Shown here one piece after another: positions 43,379-53,529 of a DNA stretch of 64,000 bases. Positions within the stretch are counted from its first letter, which is position 1; each line of letters opens with the position of its first letter. The position numbers and the translations under genes were made by a program. This DNA is from Streptomyces asoensis (GTDB taxonomy: Bacteria > Actinomycetota > Actinomycetes > Streptomycetales > Streptomycetaceae). The stretch lies in contig NZ_BNEB01000002.1 of NCBI RefSeq assembly GCF_016860545.1, positions 992,001-1,056,000 on the forward strand, written 5' to 3'. A model generated the notes under the pieces. That model searched no databases. It worked only from the letters and a program-made list of their open reading frames with translations, and was not told the origin of the DNA.

Positions 43379-44932
43379 CTACCGCGCCTCCTGGTCGCTG
43401 TCCGGGACCCGTGCCGCCCACATGGGCGGCCGCTCCGTCCCCCGCCGTGCCTCGCCCACTGCCTGAACGGCGTGGGAGGTGCCCGCACCCTTGTGCCGGG
43501 CCGGGCGCTCGCCCTGGCCGCGCAGCGCGGTGTGCGGCCCGTTCCACAGCGTGCCGTCGGTCCGGTCCCGCGGGTCGGGGTCGATCAGCACCACACCGAG
43601 CACCTCGATGTGCTGGTCCGCCAGCTGCCGTGCCACCGTGTGCAGCCATGCCGCGCTGCCGTGCCCGGCCCGCACGACGAGCATCGTCCTGGTGCCGAGG
43701 TACTGGAGATCGGTCCACGCCGCGCCCGGCGTCACCGAGCCGACGCCCAGCCGGCGCTCCTCCGGCGGCAGGGCCGCGGCCTGCTCGCCGGTGACCACGG
43801 CCGGGTCGCCCGGCTTCGGGCCGCGGCCGGAGAGCTGCCGCCCGGGAAGTCCGTCGACGACGGCCACCGGTCCGTCCGCGGCCAGTGCCCTGGCCAGGTC
43901 CAGGGCGATCACGCTCGCGTTGCGCGCACAGCCCAGTTCCAGCAGCGACACGGGTTCGGCGCCCCCGCGCACGGTGCGGGCCAGGGACGTGGTGAGCCGT
44001 TCACGGGCCGCCCGGGCCCGGCGGCGCTGCCACCGCCCGCCCGGCCGGTGGGGCAGCTCGGCGACGACCGAGGCCCCCAGGTGCGTGGCTATCTCCCGGC
44101 GCAGCACGGGACGGTCCGCGACCACCGCGCCGACCGCGGCCGCGGCGAGCCCGAGGAAGAGCCCGAGGAACAGACCGATCCCGGCGTCGGTGGCGGCGGC
44201 CTTGGGCAGGGACGCCCGCACCGCGTAGGGGGCGTCCACGATCTGTGTGCCGGCGACGAGCCGGGGCGTGCCGATGCTCGCCTCCGCCGCGCGCTGGCTG
44301 AAGTCGGTGATCTGGGAGGTGAGTTCGGCCCGGCGGGCGTACAGGGACTCCAGGTCCGCCGAGGAATCCGGTCCGCTCGCGCCGTTGCCGTCCCCGATCG
44401 CCTTGTTGACCTGGGCCAGTTGGCCCTTGAGCTGGTCACGCTGGTCGAGCAGGGCCTTGGCCTCGGCTTTGGACGCCTCCTGTATCCGCTTCACGTGGTC
44501 CGCGACGAACGCGTCGGCCAGCGCCTTGGCGCGGCTCACCGCCTGCGCCTCGCTGTCGCCGGTCACGGTGATCTGGAGGACGTTGTTGGTCAGACCCGTA
44601 CCGCTGTAGTGCTGCATGAAGTCCTCGGCCTTCTCCCGGGAGCCGAGCGACTTCAGGGCCTGGTCGGCGATCCGCGTGGTCTGGAGCAGCGCGACGTCGG
44701 TGCGGATCAGCGTGCCGGGATCGTTCGGCTGGTCCTCCTCGTGCGCGACGAGGATCTTGGTCACCGCGGTCGGCGGCTGCGGCAGCAGGAACGCCACCGC
44801 CGCACCGGCCAGCAGCCCCAGCAGCGCGAGGGAGGACCACAGACGGCGCCGCCTGCGCACCGCCGCGACCAGGGCCTGGAGGTCCAGCAGCGGAGAGGCC
44901 GCCGGCGACTCCGCGGTCGTGCTCGTCGTCAC
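43379..44932 (-). CDS. Wzz-type chain-length determinant / polysaccharide copolymerase 2
   Basis: 517 aa from a GTG at 44932 (GTGA overlap with copolymerase 1). One membrane helix follows a basic patch (VRRRRRLWSSLALLGLLAGAAVAFLLP, about 25-50). A periplasmic-type coiled region (about 60-235) comes next, then the second helix (about 250-275). The cytosolic tail resembles the BY-kinase/CpsD fold (VSLLELGCARNASVIALDLARALAADGPVAVVDG) but has no Walker A GxxxxGK[ST]. It would act with the Wzy-like polymerase to set length. The paired arrangement with the next gene suggests a hetero-oligomer. Confidence 0.85.
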   Translation of the reverse strand: MTTSTTAESPAASPLLDLQALVAAVRRRRRLWSSLALLGLLAGAAVAFLLPQPPTAVTKILVAHEEDQPNDPGTLIRTDVALLQTTRIADQALKSLGSREKAEDFMQHYSGTGLTNNVLQITVTGDSEAQAVSRAKALADAFVADHVKRIQEASKAEAKALLDQRDQLKGQLAQVNKAIGDGNGASGPDSSADLESLYARRAELTSQITDFSQRAAEASIGTPRLVAGTQIVDAPYAVRASLPKAAATDAGIGLFLGLFLGLAAAAVGAVVADRPVLRREIATHLGASVVAELPHRPGGRWQRRRARAARERLTTSLARTVRGGAEPVSLLELGCARNASVIALDLARALAADGPVAVVDGLPGRQLSGRGPKPGDPAVVTGEQAAALPPEERRLGVGSVTPGAAWTDLQYLGTRTMLVVRAGHGSAAWLHTVARQLADQHIEVLGVVLIDPDPRDRTDGTLWNGPHTALRGQGERPARHKGAGTSHAVQAVGEARRGTERPPMWAARVPDSDQEAR

Positions 44933-46305
44933 CCGGTGACCCCCCTCGCGTCGTCCAGTTCGCCCTCGAGGTCCGTGAGCGCGGGCTCCGCCGCGGGCCG
45001 CGGGACGCCGGCCGACCGCGTCGCGCGGACCGGACCCGCGAGGACGACGCCGACGACCGCGTGCTTGGCGTCCGCGCACGCCTCGGCGATGCCCGAGAGT
45101 TCCGCCGCGGTCCAGCTGCCGGCGCTGACCACGACCAGGGCGCCCGCCTCGTGGTCGCGGTCCGGCACCATCGGCCGGGACACCGGTACCGCGACCGCCC
45201 GCAGCGCCGGATTGCTCCCGGCCTCGACGACGAGCTGCCCGGCGGCCCGGCGGGCGATCTCGTCGCCCTCGGGGTGGACGACCAGCAGCCGCTGCGGGGC
45301 CGGCAGCCGGTCCCGCAGCCGGGAGCACACCCGCCGGTAGCGGATCTGTCTGCTGGCCTCGTCGCCGGAGGTCTGCGGGGCCGGGATGTCCCAGCGGACG
45401 TCGAGGCCCAGCAGCCGGCGCAGCCACGCCCGCGGGCCACGGCCCTCGGGCCGGTGCGTGGGCCGTCGCACGGGCACGTCGACCGTGCCCAGCAGCGCCG
45501 AGCCCAGCGCCGCGGTGATCTCCGCCTCGCCCCGCAGCCGCCGGCCCATCCGCGCGGCGGTGAGATGGCCGATGACCGCGAACAGGAAGAACAGCAGCGC
45601 TCCGCCCGCGACGAGCTGCGTCCTCGTCGGCGGCGCCTCGCCGGTCGGCCGGGCCGCCGACCCCATGACGACCATGTTCTTCGCCTCGTCGTCGACCGGG
45701 TCGGCCTGCTTGATGGTGCTGATGGCCTCGCGCAGGGCGGTGCGCAGCTTCTCCAGCTCGGTACGGGTCTGCACGCTCTCGACGGTGTCGCCCGGATCGG
45801 TCGCGTCGGCCAGCTTGCTGATGCGGCGGCTCGTGTCCTCCACCGACTTCTGGAGCGCGGCGAGTTCCTGCGCCGCCTCCGGGTCGGCGCTCTCGGTGGC
45901 GATCCGGGTGGCGTAGGAGACGAACTCCTTGGCCACCTGGTCGGAGAGCCGCTGCGCGCGCTCCGGTGTCTCGGCCGTGCCGGAGATCTTGATGATGTTG
46001 CCGTCGGTGGCCTTGGCGCCGACGTGGTTGCGCAGGTCGCTGCCGCTCACCCCGGCCCAGCCGAGTCTGGCGGCCGCCCGGTCGACCACCACCGAACTGG
46101 TCGCCACCTCCGTCTGGGTCAGCAGCTCGCGTTCCTCCCAGGTCCCCGGCAGCAGTACCGACGCCGAGGTCGTGTAGCGCGGCGGGAACAGCACCGAGGC
46201 GCCGTAGCCGAGGAGCGCGCCCACCAGGGCGAACAGGGCGAGCAGCCGCCAGCGCCCACGGATGATCCGCCCGATGGTGACCAGGCGTATCGTGTCATCG
46301 CTCAA
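44929..46305 (-). CDS. Wzz-type chain-length determinant / polysaccharide copolymerase 1
   Basis: 458 aa. No ATG or GTG is in a suitable place. The reading frame opens at a TTG at 46305, inside the last codons of the upstream GT4 gene, with AAGAAGG eight bases before. Helix 1 is about residues 18-41 (LLALFALVGALLGYGASVLFPP), then the Wzz periplasmic region with a coiled coil (about 140-205), a PPTRTQL stretch just before helix 2 (about 225-248), and a cytosolic tail with a degenerate BY-kinase-like core (RLLVVHPEGDEIARRAAGQL) that lacks Walker A. Confidence 0.83.
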   Translation of the reverse strand: MSDDTIRLVTIGRIIRGRWRLLALFALVGALLGYGASVLFPPRYTTSASVLLPGTWEERELLTQTEVATSSVVVDRAAARLGWAGVSGSDLRNHVGAKATDGNIIKISGTAETPERAQRLSDQVAKEFVSYATRIATESADPEAAQELAALQKSVEDTSRRISKLADATDPGDTVESVQTRTELEKLRTALREAISTIKQADPVDDEAKNMVVMGSAARPTGEAPPTRTQLVAGGALLFFLFAVIGHLTAARMGRRLRGEAEITAALGSALLGTVDVPVRRPTHRPEGRGPRAWLRRLLGLDVRWDIPAPQTSGDEASRQIRYRRVCSRLRDRLPAPQRLLVVHPEGDEIARRAAGQLVVEAGSNPALRAVAVPVSRPMVPDRDHEAGALVVVSAGSWTAAELSGIAEACADAKHAVVGVVLAGPVRATRSAGVPRPAAEPALTDLEGELDDARGVTG

Positions 46306-47557
46306 TGGTGCGGCCTTCTTCCCCTGCCGGATCCGGGTCGCGCGCGGTCACCGCGGACCGGTCACGGACGGCGGCGGCGTACGCGGCGAGCAGGGAGCGC
46401 TGGGAGTTCCGCCAGGAGAGCGGACCGTTGATCCGCTCCTGGCCGATCTTGCCCATGCGGGCCCGTTCCTCCGGATCGTCCATCAGCTGCGCGATGTGCC
46501 CGGCGAACGCGGCCTCGTCGTTGGCGGGGGCGTAGACGGCCGCGTCACCGGCCGACACACGCGCCTCCCGCAGGTCGAAGGAGACGATCGGCCGGCCCAT
46601 GACCATGTACTCCAGGACCTTGTTCATGGTCGACACGTCGTTGAGCGGATTGTGCGGGTCGGGGGAGAGGCACACGTCGGCGGTCGACAGGTACCGCACC
46701 AGGTCGGCGTCCGGCACCCGCCCGGTGAACTCCACCTGCTCCGAGAGCCCCAGCCGCGCGGACAGCTCCACCATCGCGTCGAAGGTGTCACCGGCGCCGA
46801 CGAACACCGCGTGCCAGTCGGTCCGCCCGAACTCGTCCCGCAGCTTCGCCAGGGCCCGCAACGCGTAGTCGACGCCGTCCTGCGGGCCCATCACACCGAG
46901 GTAGCACAGCAGATGGGGCTTGCCGCGCTTGAGCTCCGGCTCGGGCGGCACGGGGTGGAAGCGGTCGATGTCCGGCGCGCTGCGCACCACGAACACGTCC
47001 TGCGGCCGCCGGCCGCCGCGGCGCACCGCGGTGTCCCGGTAGCTCTCGTTCGTGGCGAGCACGACGTCCGCCGCCCGGTAGGTCCGCCGCTCCAGCGCGC
47101 ACACGGCGCGGTAGAGCAGGTCCTTGCCGCGGTCGAACCGGGACAGGTACAGCTCGGGCACCAGGTCGTGCTGGTCGAAGACGAACCGCGCCCCGCGCCG
47201 CTTCAGCCACAGCGCCGGCAGGAACAGCAGGTCGGGCGGGTTGCAGGCGTGGACCACGTCGACCGGGCCGACCCCGCGGGCCAGCCGGAGCGTGTGCCAG
47301 AGCGCCGTTGCGTACTCCCGCAGGTAACCGGCCGGTCCTCCGGTGGCGGCGCGCAACGGGTAGCGGTGGATCCGCACCCCGTCGATCTCCGCCTCCGCCT
47401 CGGTGTCCCGTTTGGTCCCCTGCGGGCAGATGACGTGCACCGTCCAGCCCGCGTCGCGCAGGGTCGTGCACTCCTGCCACACCCGACGGTCGAAGGGCAC
47501 CGACAGGTTCTCCACCAGGATCAGCGCGCGCCGCCCCGGCCGCTCACGGTCTCTCAT
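46295..47557 (-). CDS. Family 4 glycosyltransferase
   Basis: 420 aa from the ATG at 47557, one base after the upstream stop; a TTG at 47569 is an alternative. GT-B fold: ALILVENLSVPFDRRVWQE at the start, VDVVHACNPPDLLFLPALWL, FDQHDLVPELY, LLCYLGVMGPQDGVDYALRAL, and the donor loop MNKVLEYMVMGRPIVSFDL, where the Glu of the Ex7E region sits. It resembles the WfgS/WcfI group of polysaccharide GT4 enzymes. Being early in the operon it may add the second sugar after the glycosylphosphotransferase step. Confidence 0.88.
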   Translation of the reverse strand: MRDRERPGRRALILVENLSVPFDRRVWQECTTLRDAGWTVHVICPQGTKRDTEAEAEIDGVRIHRYPLRAATGGPAGYLREYATALWHTLRLARGVGPVDVVHACNPPDLLFLPALWLKRRGARFVFDQHDLVPELYLSRFDRGKDLLYRAVCALERRTYRAADVVLATNESYRDTAVRRGGRRPQDVFVVRSAPDIDRFHPVPPEPELKRGKPHLLCYLGVMGPQDGVDYALRALAKLRDEFGRTDWHAVFVGAGDTFDAMVELSARLGLSEQVEFTGRVPDADLVRYLSTADVCLSPDPHNPLNDVSTMNKVLEYMVMGRPIVSFDLREARVSAGDAAVYAPANDEAAFAGHIAQLMDDPEERARMGKIGQERINGPLSWRNSQRSLLAAYAAAVRDRSAVTARDPDPAGEEGRTIER

Positions 47558-47558
47558 G

Positions 47559-48878
<1,320 letters not shown>

Positions 48879-48951
48879 GACCCGTTCCTCCCCCCGGGCA
48901 GGCCCTCGCGGCCTGCCGTCGGCGCTCCGGCCGGACGACGATCCCCGCACA

Positions 48952-50430
48952 TCAGTAGGCCCCCTGCCCGTACAGCACCGCACGCAGCGTCTTCCACAAG
49001 ATCACCGTGTCCAGGGCGAGCGACCAGTCCTCCACGTACCGCAGGTCCAGCCGGACCGCCTCCTCCCAGGACAGGTCGCTGCGTCCGCTGATCTGCCACA
49101 GGCCGGTGAGTCCGGGCTTGACCAGCAGCCGCCGCCGGATGTCCGGGCCGTAGGCGGCGGACTCCTCCGGCAGCGGGGGCCGCGGACCGACGAGCGACAT
49201 CGATCCGGTGAGCACGTTGAAGAGCTGCGGCAGTTCGTCGACCGAGTACCGGCGCAGCACCGACCCCACCCGGGTCACCCGCGGGTCCCGGCGGAGCTTG
49301 AAGAGCAGGCCGGCGCCCTCGTTGCGCTCGGCCAGCTCCGCACGTGCCCGGTCGGCCCCGGCGACCATCGTGCGGAACTTCCAGATGGTGAACTCGCGGC
49401 CGTCCTTGCCGACCCTGCGCTGGCGGTAGAACGCCCCGCCCCGGCTGTCCGCCATCACGAGCAGTGCGACGAACAGCATCAGCGGGGCGAACAACACCAG
49501 CAGGAGCGCCGCGCCCATCCGGTCGACGACTCCCTTGACCGCCCGGCGGCCGCCGGTGAAGGTCGGCATGCTGACCCGCAGCAGCGGGATCCCGAGCACC
49601 GCGTCGATGTGCAGCCGCGGGCCGGCCACCTCCATCAGCACGGGGGCCACGACCATCTCGGCGTCCGTGCCCTCGAGGTTCCAGGCCAGCCGCTGCAACC
49701 GGTGCGGTGACCAGTGCGGGTCCGGGGTGACCGCGACGACACGGTAGCCGTCGCCGTGCACGTGCTTGGCGACGTCCGACAGGCGGCCGACGACCGGCAC
49801 CCCGTCCAGCAGGTCACCGTCGAGCCCGGGACCGTCCGTGGTGCACACCGCGTCGATCCGCCAGCCGAGATGCGGGAACTTGCGGGTGCGGGTGATCAGG
49901 TCGTGCACGGTGGCCGGGCTCCCGGCGGCCAGCACCGGTCTCAGGCAGCGGCCTTCCTTGCGCTGTCTGTGCAGCGACAGGCGCAGCAGATAGCGCGCGG
50001 TCATGGTGACGAGCGCGATCGTGGGGATCGCGACGAAGATCCAGAGCTTGATGTTGCGCGAGGTGAGGGCGATCCCCCCGAGTGCGAGGACGACCGTCGC
50101 CGTGAACAGCGAACGACCGAGCCGACGGAACTCCTCGGCGCCCTGGCCGAGTACGGCGGGAGCCCAGGCCCGGCTCACCGCGAGCGCCCCGAGGACGAGC
50201 AGTTCGGTGCCGAAGGCGAGGATGCCCCACTTCTCGTGCCAGTTGGCCGCGTCACGGGCCCCGAAGAAGTTCCCGATCGCCGCCACCACGCAGGCGGTGG
50301 CCACGGTGTCGCTGATGATCACGGTACGGCGGTACCGCTGCTCCCATTCGATCGCGGGCCGGCTGATTGCCCCGTTCGCCAGACGCCCGCGCGCCGACGG
50401 AAACGGACTGACCAATTCCCCTTGCCGCAC
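48952..50430 (-). CDS. Polyprenyl glycosylphosphotransferase initiating exopolysaccharide synthesis
   Basis: 492 aa; a GTG at 50430 follows GGGGGGTTCT. The open frame extends upstream but through the hairpin-repeat leader. About four N-terminal helices (about 35-150), a CoA-binding-like middle domain (about 165-275), a fifth helix (about 305-330) and the catalytic bacterial sugar transferase domain follow. The last shows the FYRQRRVGKDGREFTIWKFRTM motif, RYSVDELPQLFNVLTGSMSLVGPRPPLP and GLTGLWQISGRSDLSWEEAVRLDL. From the family (WbaP/WcaJ): transfers hexose-1-phosphate to undecaprenyl phosphate. First gene of the 21-gene operon. Confidence 0.92.
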   Translation of the reverse strand: MRQGELVSPFPSARGRLANGAISRPAIEWEQRYRRTVIISDTVATACVVAAIGNFFGARDAANWHEKWGILAFGTELLVLGALAVSRAWAPAVLGQGAEEFRRLGRSLFTATVVLALGGIALTSRNIKLWIFVAIPTIALVTMTARYLLRLSLHRQRKEGRCLRPVLAAGSPATVHDLITRTRKFPHLGWRIDAVCTTDGPGLDGDLLDGVPVVGRLSDVAKHVHGDGYRVVAVTPDPHWSPHRLQRLAWNLEGTDAEMVVAPVLMEVAGPRLHIDAVLGIPLLRVSMPTFTGGRRAVKGVVDRMGAALLLVLFAPLMLFVALLVMADSRGGAFYRQRRVGKDGREFTIWKFRTMVAGADRARAELAERNEGAGLLFKLRRDPRVTRVGSVLRRYSVDELPQLFNVLTGSMSLVGPRPPLPEESAAYGPDIRRRLLVKPGLTGLWQISGRSDLSWEEAVRLDLRYVEDWSLALDTVILWKTLRAVLYGQGAY

Positions 50431-50490
50431 AGAACCCCCCAGGTCCCCAGTGGTTCGACGTGTACGCCGCACACTGTTTTTCTGCTGCCA

Positions 50491-50583
50491 GGAGGCCCCC
50501 GCCTCCCGCACTGTCCCTCCCCTCGGGAGGCCCCCGCCTCCCGTACAGCGCTGCTCCTCCCCGCGGAAGGCCCCCGCCTCCCG
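50491..50583 (-). repeat. Three hairpin-forming tandem repeats in operon leader
   Basis: The unit GGAGGCCCCCGCCTCCCG is present at 50491-50508 and 50526-50543, with a one-base-longer copy at 50565-50583. Spacings are 35 and 39 bp, and the intervening sequences (CTCCCC-rich) are also alike. Each unit is an inverted repeat (stem of about 7-8 bp, GGGAGGC and GCCTCCC, loop about CCCC). They lie 61-153 bp upstream of the GTG of the first polysaccharide gene, probably in its transcribed leader or promoter. Confidence 0.75.
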
Positions 50584-51234
50584 TGCCTGAGATCCCGCCC
50601 GTTTCAGAGCCGCTCGAACTGCCCACCCCTACGGCTGCGGACGTGAATGTCCAGCCGGACGCGAGGTGTGCGGAAACCCGTCGAAACCCCGGATGCTCCC
50701 CGCAGCCAAGGCCCCCCCTCGGGCTCCAGGAATTGATCACCCCCACGTCCGGCGCCGGGACGAGACCGCTGGCTTTCCGTGGCGCTGGACCTATAGATCG
50801 CTATAAGTCGCCTCGTGTCCGAACAGCTGAAGCAAGGTCAATCTAGACCATCAGAACCGGTATGAAGAGAGGATGTGAGTAATTTGTGCTTAACCTTTGG
50901 TGCTTGATCGATCGGGCGGTGACCTCCTGTGGGTCCCCTGGCCTCACCCGGCGCTCGGGCCGCTCGCCCGGCCCCGGGGTACCGCTTCCGGGTGATCGTG
51001 ATCTACGTTTCCCAACGGTCTTTTGGATCAGACGAGTTGACCGAAAACGCGCCCGTGGCGGTGTGCCGCGCAAGGCCGCGGAGGCGTCCGGCCGCCGTAT
51101 GACCGTGGCCTTGTGCGGTATCGGCAGAAAGCCCTTGCGGTGTCCGGCGAAAGGCCCTGAACTGCACTTCCGCACCTGTGGCGGAGAAGTGGCCGGGGTA
51201 TTGCGGAAGGCTTTTCTTGATCATTGCGCCGTGA

Positions 51235-51249
51235 ACGATCAGTGATCGT
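51235..51249. promoter_or_regulatory. 7-1-7 palindrome in the divergent region
   Basis: ACGATCA, G, TGATCGT: perfect inverted repeat about 600 bp upstream of the rightward membrane-protein gene and 800 bp upstream of the operon start. TGATCA also occurs 16 bp before it. It has the form of a dimeric regulator site. Confidence 0.4.
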
Positions 51250-51846
51250 CCTGATGAGTTCCGGACTCCTATTCCGGCCGGTCGCAGGCCTGTTCCGGAG
51301 AGCGGAGGAATGGGGTCCTCTTCGACGTGTACCGAGCGGGATGGTTCACGGTCCGCCGACGGCGCCCGCCTTGCATGTGGCTGACCTGTGGAAATAGCCT
51401 CTGCGAAAGCCGGTGGGGGGTCACCGGCCCGGGAATGGCCCGGATCATGGCCGGGGCGCGATCCGGCCGAGGTCCGAGGCCCGCTCGGGCAAGGGGCCCC
51501 GGTCCGGGTCCTCCATCGATTCCGGAGCGGTTCAGTGCATGATGTCGGCCCCCTCGCGCTGGCGCTGTCAGCAGGCTGCGCGGTCCGCGCAGCCTCGTTC
51601 CACACCCGTGCCGCCCCCGCGCCGGCGTCGGGCGGACGGCGCACCGGCGGCGGCCGGCCGCGGGACGCACGCGGGCTGACGCGGGGCGCACGCGGACGTA
51701 CCCGGGACGCGATACGCCGGTGTACGCGACGGACGGGGGACGCCCGGCCGTGACCCCTGCACAGGTCCACGAGCTTCCCGAGCCCTCAGGGCGACGGACT
51801 CCTCGCCGGGCCCGTACAGCGTCCGCACCGCACCGGGAAAGCCGAT

Positions 51847-53529
51847 ATGTCCCTACAGTCCTCCACCCTGCCGGTTCCCGCCTCGCCGCAACCGCCGTCC
51901 GCGGCGCGACGCCGCCGGCAACGCCGCTCGCCCGTACCGGCGAAGTACCGTGTCCCGCTCCTCGCCATCGTCGCCTTCCTCCCCCTCTACTGGGGGTGGG
52001 ACGCCGTCCTCGCGACGGGCGGCGGTGACCTCGCCGCCCAGTACGCGTGGGCGGGCTTCGTGGCCAGACACCCGGACACGCCCTACGGGCTGTTCTGGTT
52101 CGGCGGCACCCACACGGTCAACTACAGCGTCATATCACCGCACTTGATGGCCCTGATCGGGGTCCGTGCCGTGTCCGTGCTGTCCGGGGTGTGCGCCACC
52201 TGGCTGCTGGCCGTACTGCTGCGCCGCACCCTCGCGCGCGTGGCGCTGTGGCCGGCGCTGGTCGGCGCGCTGGGCCTCTGGTACAACGTCGTGCTCGGCC
52301 GCACCACGTTCGCCCTCGGCCTCGCCTTCGCGCTCGCGGCCCTGGTCGTCCTCGCCGACCGCGCGCCCCGGCCCGCCCGGCTCGCCGCCGCAGCCGTCGG
52401 CGCCCTGCTCGCCACCATGGGGAGCCCGGTGGCCGGACTCTTCCTGCTGGTGGCGGGCGCCGGATACCTGCTGGACCGGCAGTACGCCAAGTGTCTCGCC
52501 CTGACCCTCCCGCCCGTCGCCGTCGTCGGCGTGACGACCCTGCTCTTCCCGTTCCAGGGTGAACAGCCGATGGCCGCCGGCCGGATGATCCTGCCCGTGC
52601 TGCTCGCCGGCGCCGTGGTGTGGGCGTCCCCCCGCGAGTGGCGGGTGGTGCGGGCCGGCGCCGCCCTGTACGCCGTCGGGGTCGTCCTGACCTGGGCGGT
52701 CCCCTCGCCGGTCGGCAACAACGTGGAGCGGCTCGCCCTGCTCTTCGCTCCGGCCGTACTGCTCGCGGCCGCGCTGCACCGCCGTTGCCGGCCGCTGCGC
52801 AACGGTGTGCGCCGACGCCGTATGCGCGCCATCGCGCTGGTGACCGCCCTCGCCGTCTCCTACCTCTGCGTGTCGTCGCTGACCCACCTGCGCGGCCCCG
52901 ACCCCGTCCCCGGCTGGGTCACCCACACCGACGGAGTGATCGCCGCGCTCTCCCGGCTGGGCGCGGACCGCGGCCGGGTCGAGCTGCCGACGGACCTCGA
53001 CCACCGCGGGGCCACCCTGCTCGGCCCGCACGTCGAATTGATGCGGGGCTGGAACCAGCAGCTGGACGTCGAACGGGGACGCCTGTTCTACGAGGGCGAC
53101 CTCGACGCACCCCGCTATCACGCCTGGCTGCGTCACTGGGCGGTCGGCTACGTCGTCCTGCACGACGGCACACCCGACCGGCACGCCGAACGCGAGACCG
53201 CTCTCATCAACGAGGGCCAGGACTGGCTGCAACTCGTCTGGCAGGACCGCTACTGGAAGATCTACCGCGTCCGCGACACCCTGCCGCTGGTCTCCCCGCC
53301 GGCCGTGCTGGAACGCGCGGGGGAGGCGGAACTGACGCTGCGGATGCCCCGCGCCGGCACCACCGTCGCGCGGATCGCCTTCTCGCCCTGGCTGCGGGTC
53401 GAGGGCGCGTGCGTCACGGCCGACGGCCCGTGGACGCGGGTGACCGTACCCCGGGCGGGCGTGTACCGGCTGACCTCGGACTACACGGAGGGATCGGTCG
53501 ACGCGAACGGCTGCTGGCTCCCGGACTGA
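51847..53529 (+). CDS. Multi-pass membrane protein, possibly glycosyltransferase-like (GT-C fold)
   Basis: 560 aa, ATG at 51847 with GGGAAAG upstream. A basic N-terminus (RRRRQRRS) is followed by about 10 hydrophobic helices (about 37-350), then a soluble C-terminal domain of about 200 residues, presumably outside the membrane. The first loop contains GGDLAAQYAWAGFVARHPDTPYGLFWFGGTHTVNY; an acidic residue at such a place is usual in GT-C enzymes, but no family motif is certain. The soluble part has HGRN-free beta-rich character and ends CWLPD. It stands divergent from, and may serve, the polysaccharide operon. Function not recognised. Confidence 0.75.
   Translation: MSLQSSTLPVPASPQPPSAARRRRQRRSPVPAKYRVPLLAIVAFLPLYWGWDAVLATGGGDLAAQYAWAGFVARHPDTPYGLFWFGGTHTVNYSVISPHLMALIGVRAVSVLSGVCATWLLAVLLRRTLARVALWPALVGALGLWYNVVLGRTTFALGLAFALAALVVLADRAPRPARLAAAAVGALLATMGSPVAGLFLLVAGAGYLLDRQYAKCLALTLPPVAVVGVTTLLFPFQGEQPMAAGRMILPVLLAGAVVWASPREWRVVRAGAALYAVGVVLTWAVPSPVGNNVERLALLFAPAVLLAAALHRRCRPLRNGVRRRRMRAIALVTALAVSYLCVSSLTHLRGPDPVPGWVTHTDGVIAALSRLGADRGRVELPTDLDHRGATLLGPHVELMRGWNQQLDVERGRLFYEGDLDAPRYHAWLRHWAVGYVVLHDGTPDRHAERETALINEGQDWLQLVWQDRYWKIYRVRDTLPLVSPPAVLERAGEAELTLRMPRAGTTVARIAFSPWLRVEGACVTADGPWTRVTVPRAGVYRLTSDYTEGSVDANGCWLPD

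Larger units (their letters stand above)
50431..51846. other. 1.4-kb gene-free divergent intergenic region
   Basis: Between the polysaccharide operon start and the rightward membrane-protein gene. Besides the tandem hairpin repeats it holds an AT-rich patch with two TATAG-type hexamers (about 50790-50807), a TCTAGA at about 50840 in a further AT-rich patch, TGATCA elements near 51220 and a palindrome at 51235. Open frames of 100-250 codons cross it on both strands, but none has a convincing start, codon bias or recognisable motif. The length suggests long leaders, several promoters or an unrecognised RNA. Confidence 0.6.

Noticed and set aside
50491..50583. CRISPR-like array
   Set aside because: Only three repeats, themselves short palindromes, with related rather than unique spacers and no cas genes nearby.
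51003..51770. 255-codon minus-strand gene in the divergent region
   Set aside because: No ribosome site at the start, Arg/Pro/Ser-rich low-quality translation and no motif.
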